DNA from: Collinsella sp.
Lineage (GTDB): Bacteria > Actinomycetota > Coriobacteriia > Coriobacteriales > Coriobacteriaceae
DNA: 31,136 nucleotides
Reading direction: 5' to 3'
NCBI GenBank assembly: GCA_019414025.1
Contig: DXMU01000035.1
Location: 1 to 31,136, forward strand
Shown: positions 26,380 through 31,136 of the stretch, piece after piece
How the letters are laid out: each line of letters opens with the position of its first letter
Position numbering within the stretch: the stretch's first letter is position 1
The notes under the pieces: model-generated
Database searches by the model: none
Told to the model about the DNA's origin: nothing
What the model saw: the letters and a program-made list of their open reading frames with translations, nothing else
Program-made: the position numbers and the translations under genes

Positions 26380-26892
26380 ATGAGTTCCGACAATCGCACT
26401 CCCCGGCTTCATTCCTTCCGCATCGCATGTGCGATAGCCTCTGCGACCCTTTGCGCCACCGCCATCGCACAAGTGGCGTTCTCCTTAAAGCCAGCAATCG
26501 AAGTGCTCGACAACCCTGTAATTGCAGACTCCCCCGCGTATCCAGCCCTTGCGATCTCGACATTGGTCCCTGCCGTCATCGGTATCGCTACGACCATCCT
26601 CAGCGCCGTTCTCGTGTGGACGATCAAGAGCGGAGACCCCTTCAAGAAAGGGTCTGCGACATGCTTGAAGGTGCTCGGCATTCTCTTCGTTGTTCAAGCT
26701 GCCACCAGCCTCTACGCCGGCTCACTCAAAACCTCCGTTTCGATGTTTGGCGGCGAGGGGGCCGTCGGCGCCCAAGAGATCGCTTCATCATTCGATTGGA
26801 CCTCTCTGGTTCTCGGCATCGTCCTGTTCATGCTTTCCCAGCTCTTCTTGTACGCCCGAGAGCTGTACCTCGACTCCGACGAGATTGCGTAA
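26380..26892 (+). CDS. DUF2975-like four-helix membrane protein
   Basis: 170 residues; ATG at 26380 with GGAGG 6 bases upstream. Four hydrophobic segments lie at about 13-33, 55-80, 95-115 and 140-160, separated by short loops, and the C-terminus is acidic (YLDSDEIA). This layout and the following YozG-like regulator gene are characteristic of the DUF2975/YozG pairs common in Firmicutes and Actinobacteria. The function of the family is unknown; the membrane protein may modulate the regulator. It is divergent from the module 2 peptide, sharing its control region. Confidence 0.75.
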   Translation: MSSDNRTPRLHSFRIACAIASATLCATAIAQVAFSLKPAIEVLDNPVIADSPAYPALAISTLVPAVIGIATTILSAVLVWTIKSGDPFKKGSATCLKVLGILFVVQAATSLYAGSLKTSVSMFGGEGAVGAQEIASSFDWTSLVLGIVLFMLSQLFLYARELYLDSDEIA

Positions 26893-26901
26893 GGAAACGC
26901 C

Positions 26902-27153
26902 ATGCCCGTAATTGTTCGCCTCGACAAGATCATGGCCGAGCGAAAGATTTCCTCGAACGAACTTGCCGAAAGGATTGGAACCACGCCCGTGAACCTGTCC
27001 CGTATTAAAAAAGGGCATATTCGCGGCATTCGCTTCAACACACTCGAGCAGCTATGCCTCGCCCTTCGTTGCCAACCCGGAGACCTTCTCGAAGTCATGA
27101 GCGAAGAGGATGCCCGAAAGGAGTTCGGACTCGATTGGTCCGCCGAGGATTAG
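26902..27153 (+). CDS. Xre/Cro-type regulator (YozG-like)
   Basis: 83 residues; ATG at 26902 with AAGGA upstream, 9 bases after the DUF2975 stop, so co-transcribed. Nearly the whole protein is one helix-turn-helix domain: IVRLDKIMAERKISSNELAERIGTT as helices 1-2, PVNLSRIKKGHIRGIRF as the recognition helix region, and LEQLCLALRCQPGDLLEV as the closing helices typical of YozG. It likely binds the palindrome at 26325-26341 and so controls its own operon and perhaps the peptide/transporter module. The next coding sequence in the same frame after its stop belongs to an integrase remnant. Confidence 0.88.
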   Translation: MPVIVRLDKIMAERKISSNELAERIGTTPVNLSRIKKGHIRGIRFNTLEQLCLALRCQPGDLLEVMSEEDARKEFGLDWSAED

Positions 27154-27879
27154 AGGGCGGTCGTACTCGCCCTGCACACGGGGATGCGAATCGGCGAGGT
27201 CTGCGGCCTTCGGTGGTGCGATGTGGATTTCGAGACGGGCCTGATCTCGATCAGACACTCGGTGGCGTACGCGAAGGGAATGGGTTCGTTCATCAAGGAC
27301 ACCAAGACCCATGACGCCAGGGGTATCCCCATCGACCCGGTCGGCCTACTCCCCTTCCTGAAGGAGACCCACGAGATCGACTGCGGAAAGCTGCGCTTGC
27401 GCGGCCTTACCGGGGCGGTCGAGATCGGGGACTGCTACATCCTGTCGGAGCCGGGCGCGACCTTCGCGACGACAAGCTATATCCGCAGGGCGTTCAAGAC
27501 GTTCTCGGAGACCAACGGCCTCATGGGCACCAACGACGAGCTGATCACGTTCCACGGCCTTCGCCACACGTTCGCAACGCAGTGGATCCGCCAAGGCGGC
27601 GATATCAAGGCGCTCCAATCGATCCTCGGCCACAAGGACGCCATGGCGACGCTCAACGTCCACGCCGACATCGAGCCCATCTCCAAAATCCATAACATGC
27701 TGCGCGCCACGCCGTGCCTTTGGCGCGGGCACCTCGGGCCGAGGGTCGATCCGGGTCCCATGTTCCAGCAGAGGATCCAGGAGTCCATCGAGACGCTCCA
27801 GGCGTTCGGCTACGGCATCACCGAGCCGGACGACCGAAATATCGCCATACGCGACGTGAAGACGAACAGTTGGCTCTAG
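27154..27879 (+). pseudogene. Tyrosine recombinase (phage-type integrase) remnant
   Basis: The frame carries the catalytic half of an integrase directly after the HTH stop codon: ALHTGMRIGEVCGLRW (first Arg), a beta-strand region with KDTKTHDARGIPID (Lys) and HGLRHTFATQWIRQGG (His-x-x-Arg), then SILGHKD (His). The N-terminal arm-binding and core-binding domains are missing and there is no start with a ribosome binding site. The expected catalytic Tyr of the ATLNVYAD-type box reads His (NVHAD, codon CAC), one transition from TAC. About 60 unfamiliar residues follow. Both defects argue for an inactive relic, consistent with the surrounding island having been acquired by integration. Confidence 0.85.
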
Positions 27880-28030
27880 CTCACCGAGTACGCGGCAGTG
27901 CTGGGCCCATCCCAACTGAGGTCACGGTGGTCCGATAGGGGCGCCGCCCGCGGCATGCGCCGCGGAGCGGTATCCCCTACCGAAGGGCGGGGATGCCCTC
28001 CGCTTCCAGTTCGGAATCAGCCGTCGGAGG

Positions 28031-28098
28031 CGTTCGGCTGACTGCGGGAACGGCCTGTCCGCTCAATGTGTTCGGCTGAGATCGGAAATCAACCCAAC
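28031..28098. repeat. 68-bp direct repeat, right copy (island boundary)
   Basis: It is the same orientation and 65/68 identical to 20403-20470, differing at three single bases. The 27880-28275 gap holds this repeat and, before it, GC-rich inverted repeats (CCGCGGC/GCCGCGG around 27951-27967, and a GTATCCCC/GGGGATGC pair). After it, only a weak promoter for the ACT gene is seen. Confidence 0.85.
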
Positions 28099-28207
28099 AC
28101 GAGCCGGACACGCGCCAGACGGCTCTTCCCCGTGCGGCCTTCCCCCTTACGCTCATGTTGCAGGCATGTAACGCCGCAGCGAGCGCGCCTTTTTTGCGCC
28201 AGACAGG

Positions 28208-28213
28208 TACAAT
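28208..28213 (+). promoter_or_regulatory. Candidate -10 for the ACT-domain gene
   Basis: TACAAT lies 62 bases upstream of the ATG inside a GGTACA/TGTACC inverted repeat (28206-28228). No good -35 is seen. Confidence 0.3.
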
Positions 28214-28275
28214 GATGAACACTGTACCGTAGCGGAGCGCCCCGCGCGCGCCGCAATCACGCGAAAGGGTTTCCC

Positions 28276-28563
28276 ATGGCCGAGATCTCGTCCTCCCGTA
28301 TCGTCATCACCGTCCTTGGCAAGAACCGCCCCGGCATCGTCGCCGGCGTCACCCGTGTCCTAGGCGAGGCCAACGTCGACATCCGCGACATCACGCAGTC
28401 CATTATCGAGGACATCTTCACCATGACCATGCTGGCCGATACCGCCGAGTCCAAGCTCGACTTCGCCGAGCTGCAGAAGGCCCTGGCCGAGGCCGGCGAG
28501 CTTTCGGGCGTCAACGTGTCCATCCAGCGCGAGGACGTCTTTAACTTTATGTACCGCCTGTAG
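28276..28563 (+). CDS. ACT-domain protein (UPF0237 type)
   Basis: 95 residues; ATG at 28276 with AAAGGG upstream. One ACT domain fills most of the protein: IVITVLGKNRPGIVAGVTRVLGEANVDIRDI, with the Gly at the ligand-contact turn, then IIEDIFTMTMLAD as the second half. ACT domains bind small ligands, usually amino acids, and dimerise. Stand-alone members such as this act as sensors or partners of unknown enzymes. It lies 77 bases before citrate synthase on the same strand and may be co-transcribed with it. Confidence 0.9.
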   Translation: MAEISSSRIVITVLGKNRPGIVAGVTRVLGEANVDIRDITQSIIEDIFTMTMLADTAESKLDFAELQKALAEAGELSGVNVSIQREDVFNFMYRL

Positions 28564-28640
28564 CGAGCAAGCCGCTGGGGATAGCCTGACGCGCGCATGC
28601 CCATGCAAGTCACCCCGATGCGGCCCGGAGAGGAGCGCGC

Positions 28641-30059
28641 ATGGCCTACGACGCCAAGAAAATCTATTACCGCTTCGATGACCACTTGAGCCGACTAGTC
28701 CTGGATTACGAAGCAAGCCGCCAGATTTCGTCTGAGAGCGAAAGCCTCTACCACGGCCTGCCGACCGACCCTTATGACGAGGGCCTGTTTGTCGAGCACA
28801 ATGTCAAGCGCGGCCTGCGCAATGCCGACGGCTCGGGCGTGGTCGCGGGTCTCACTCGTATCTCGGATGTGCACGGCTACAACAAGGTCGACGGAAAGGT
28901 CGTGCCCGATCAGGGCAAGCTCACGCTTCGCGGCTACAGCATTGAGGATCTGGTCAACAATGCCCAGGCCGAGAATCGCTACGGCTACGAGGAAGTCGCC
29001 TATCTGCTTATCACGGGTTCGCTGCCCAACAAGGAAGAGCTCGACGGCTTTTGCGAGCGCCTGGGCGCCTTTAGACATCTGAGCGACGAGTACGTTAAAG
29101 AGTTCCCTATGACCACGGTGTCGTCGAGCATCATGAACGTGCTCCAGCGCGCCGTACTGCTGCTCTACGCCTTCGATGCCGAACCAGACGTGATCACGCC
29201 CGAGCACGAAATCGACGTCGCCATTTCCATGCTCGCACGTCTCCCGCGCATCGCCGCCTTCGCACACATGGCCTCGGTCGCCAAGCTTCGCGGCTCCGAG
29301 GTTCACGTGCCGCACCCCACGCCCGGCCTCTCCACCGCCGAGACCATCCTACAGGTCTTGCGCGGTGGCATGGCGTTCACCCGCGACGAAGCCATGCTGC
29401 TCGACGTGATGCTCATGCTGCATGCCGAGCACGGCGGCGGCAACAACTCCACGTTCGCCTGCCGCGTGCTGTCCTCATCGGCCACCGACCCGTATTCCGC
29501 CTACGCCGCGGCTATCGGCTCGCTCAAGGGCCCGCGCCACGGCGGTGCCAATGCCAAGGTCGTGTCTATGCACGAGGACATCCGCGCGCATGTCTCCAAC
29601 TGGGAGGACGAGGACGAGGTCGCAGCCTATCTGGGCAAGATCCTCGACAAGCAGGCCTTCGACGGCACGGGTCTCATCTACGGCATGGGCCACGCCGTCT
29701 ATACGCTCAGCGACCCGCGCGCCGAGGTCTGCCGCCGTTACGCGCGCTCGCTGGCAGCCAAGAAGGACTTGGGCGAAGAGTTCGCGCTCATCGAGCGCAT
29801 CGAGCGCCTGGCACCCCAGGTCATGCGCGACCACGGCATGACCAAGCCCATCTGCGCCAACATCGACCTGTACACAGGCTTTATCTACAAGATGCTCGGC
29901 GTGCCCGAGACGCTTTTTACGCCGTTATTCGCCGTCGCCCGCATGGCCGGCTGGTCGGCACACCGCATGGAAGAGCTCTTCTGCGCGCACCGTATTATTC
30001 GCCCGGCCTATCGTCCGGTGATCGAGCCGCTGGAGTACAAGCCGCTCGCCGACCGCTAG
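28641..30059 (+). CDS. gltA: Citrate synthase
   Basis: 472 residues; ATG at 28641 with GAGAGGAG upstream. It condenses acetyl-CoA and oxaloacetate to citrate. Active-site regions are intact: HAEHGGGNNSTF (first His), IYGMGHAVYTLSDPRA (second His) and ICANIDLYTGFIYKML (Asp). LRGYSIEDLV and GSLKGPRHGGANAKV are family signatures. It is longer at the N-terminus than the typical 370-430, with about 60 residues before the first core motif, as in some Firmicute/Actinobacterial type members. 2-methylcitrate synthase activity cannot be ruled out by sequence alone. No other tricarboxylic-acid genes lie in the window, so a role in glutamate synthesis is likely. A strong terminator follows. Confidence 0.95.
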   Translation: MAYDAKKIYYRFDDHLSRLVLDYEASRQISSESESLYHGLPTDPYDEGLFVEHNVKRGLRNADGSGVVAGLTRISDVHGYNKVDGKVVPDQGKLTLRGYSIEDLVNNAQAENRYGYEEVAYLLITGSLPNKEELDGFCERLGAFRHLSDEYVKEFPMTTVSSSIMNVLQRAVLLLYAFDAEPDVITPEHEIDVAISMLARLPRIAAFAHMASVAKLRGSEVHVPHPTPGLSTAETILQVLRGGMAFTRDEAMLLDVMLMLHAEHGGGNNSTFACRVLSSSATDPYSAYAAAIGSLKGPRHGGANAKVVSMHEDIRAHVSNWEDEDEVAAYLGKILDKQAFDGTGLIYGMGHAVYTLSDPRAEVCRRYARSLAAKKDLGEEFALIERIERLAPQVMRDHGMTKPICANIDLYTGFIYKMLGVPETLFTPLFAVARMAGWSAHRMEELFCAHRIIRPAYRPVIEPLEYKPLADR

Positions 30060-30082
30060 GACGCGAACCGTTATAGAACTCG

Positions 30083-30121
30083 AGCGTGGCCAGGGACCCA
30101 AGCCCTCGGCCACGCTTTTTA
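30083..30121 (+). terminator. Intrinsic terminator after citrate synthase
   Basis: AGCGTGGCC and GGCCACGCT pair (9 bp), extended inward by AGGG/CCCT, followed by TTTTT. It begins 24 bases after the stop. Confidence 0.93.
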
Positions 30122-30145
30122 TGCCAGTAGAAAGGGCTGCATCAA

Positions 30146-30988
30146 ATGATTGTGTTTTCCGATATGGATGGGACGCTGCTGACGAGCGATAAGCAAATGA
30201 GCGATGCCACCTGGGCGATGCTCGACGAGCTCGCACGTCGTGGCATCGAGTTTGTTCCCTGCACGGGACGTCCACTGTCGGGCATCTTTGAGCCCATTCT
30301 CGCCCATCCCGCCGTGCATTACGCGGTCTGTGCCAACGGCGCCAGCGTCTGGCAGCTCGACGGGGATACGCCCACCGACGCCTCGCGCGCCACGTGCATC
30401 TTGAGCCGTCCGCTCGACCGTGGCATTGCCCACCGCATCCATCGCATTGCCGCCGGCCACGATGTGACCTTCGATATCTTCGCGGATGGGCAGTGCTTCC
30501 TCCCCCGCTCGCTATACGGGCGTCTGGATGAGTTCTGTGGCGGCGACCCCCACATCGCGGCTTCGCTCAAGCGCACACGAACGCCGATCGACATGAATAT
30601 CGACAGCAAGATCGACGAGGTCGAGACGCTCGAACGCATCGCTATGTACTGGCACGCCCCCGCCGATCGCGACGCCATCGCGGCGGCGCTCGACACGCTC
30701 GGAGGCATTGAGGTCACGCGTTCGTACGCCATGAATATCGAGGTTATGGGCGAAGGCGCCACCAAGGGAACGGCCCTCACGTGGCTGTGTGAGCATCTGG
30801 GCGAGCGTCTCGCCGACGCCTGGGCGTTCGGCGACAACATCAACGACATCCCCATGCTGCAGGCAGCGGGCCATGGCATGGCCATGATCAACGCCGAGCC
30901 CGAAGATCGCGAGGCCGCCGACGCCATCACCGAATACGACAACGACCACGACGGCGTCGCCCGCACCATCATGGCCGCCCTCGCCTAG
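30146..30988 (+). CDS. Cof-type HAD-superfamily phosphatase
   Basis: 280 residues; ATG at 30146 with AAAGGG upstream. Motif I is DMDGTLLTSD (nucleophile Asp at 6), motif II lies in CTGRP, and the C-terminal motif GDNINDIPML carries the acidic metal ligands. The cap domain lies between about 85 and 200 (Cof type, C2 cap). Such enzymes dephosphorylate sugar phosphates, flavin mononucleotide or similar metabolites in the cytoplasm. The exact substrate cannot be told. It starts right after the citrate synthase terminator and is probably a separate unit. Confidence 0.92.
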   Translation: MIVFSDMDGTLLTSDKQMSDATWAMLDELARRGIEFVPCTGRPLSGIFEPILAHPAVHYAVCANGASVWQLDGDTPTDASRATCILSRPLDRGIAHRIHRIAAGHDVTFDIFADGQCFLPRSLYGRLDEFCGGDPHIAASLKRTRTPIDMNIDSKIDEVETLERIAMYWHAPADRDAIAAALDTLGGIEVTRSYAMNIEVMGEGATKGTALTWLCEHLGERLADAWAFGDNINDIPMLQAAGHGMAMINAEPEDREAADAITEYDNDHDGVARTIMAALA

Positions 30989-31071
30989 TCATTGGTCAGT
31001 CATTGGGGACGTTCTTAAACGACTAGTCACTGGGGACACTCTTCGCAAAAAGCTGCAAGGACTGTCCCCCA
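30986..31071. repeat. Short AGTCAYTGGGGAC repeats and hairpin
   Basis: Three degenerate copies of AGTCAYTGG occur from 30987, two extended to AGTCAYTGGGGAC. TGGGGAC at 31031 and GTCCCCCA ending at 31071 are inverted and can form a stem. Beyond this, no gene is seen to the window end. Confidence 0.5.
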
Positions 31072-31136
31072 CTGTCGGCAGAGACGATATGAGCAGGACA
31101 TAAAACATTGAGAGCCCCTGCTGCATGAAAGACCGC

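Overview
The window looks like chromosome of a high-GC Coriobacteriia bacterium, most likely Collinsella or a close relative. This is judged from base composition, a split (two-subunit) transketolase, a MurNAc-recycling operon and a glucose-family PTS next to actinobacterial-type housekeeping genes. No taxonomic marker such as 16S rRNA is present, so the assignment is an inference.

Layout. 1-1002: the N-terminal part of a TPR-like protein runs off the left edge, followed by a tRNA-Gln(CTG)/tRNA-Glu(CTC) transcription unit with a clear promoter and terminator. 1196-2038: a small regulator-like protein and an ArsC/Spx-family thioredoxin-fold protein. 2131-6780: a peptidoglycan amino-sugar salvage operon (RpiR-type regulator, MurQ etherase, MurP-like PTS IIBC, MupG 6-phospho-muramidase). 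MurP would import and phosphorylate the sugar, MupG would split MurNAc6P-GlcNAc, and MurQ would convert MurNAc-6P to GlcNAc-6P plus D-lactate. 6820-7425: a solitary serine recombinase. 7603-12001: RNase R, then ftsE-ftsX, where FtsE carries an unusual disordered N-terminal extension of about 170 residues. 12107-12231: a 125-bp near-perfect hairpin. 12453-15324: two-subunit transketolase and a YitT-family membrane protein. 15491-19446: secA-prfB, coupled by a TAATG overlap. 19753-20178: rpmE (L31) with a long Ala/Glu/Lys tail and a hairpin leader.

20403-28098 is the accessory part. It is bounded by two copies of a 68-bp repeat (65/68 identical). It holds two modules on the minus strand, each pairing a small secreted aromatic-rich protein with an ABC-2 type exporter. 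Module 1 is a permease-ATPase fusion followed by an 80-residue mature peptide. Module 2 is a 92-residue mature peptide, an internally duplicated permease of about 740 residues whose reading frame is broken at a run of seven T, and a separate ATPase. A divergent DUF2975-like membrane protein plus a YozG-like Xre regulator sits at the end, followed by a tyrosine-integrase remnant that has lost its N-terminus and in which the catalytic Tyr appears to be His. This two-module peptide/transporter island is the strongest candidate for an undescribed system; its function (bacteriocin-like, self-protection or signalling) is not shown by the sequence.

The right edge returns to core genes: an ACT-domain protein, citrate synthase with a strong terminator, and a Cof-type HAD hydrolase, ending in short GGGGAC-type repeats.
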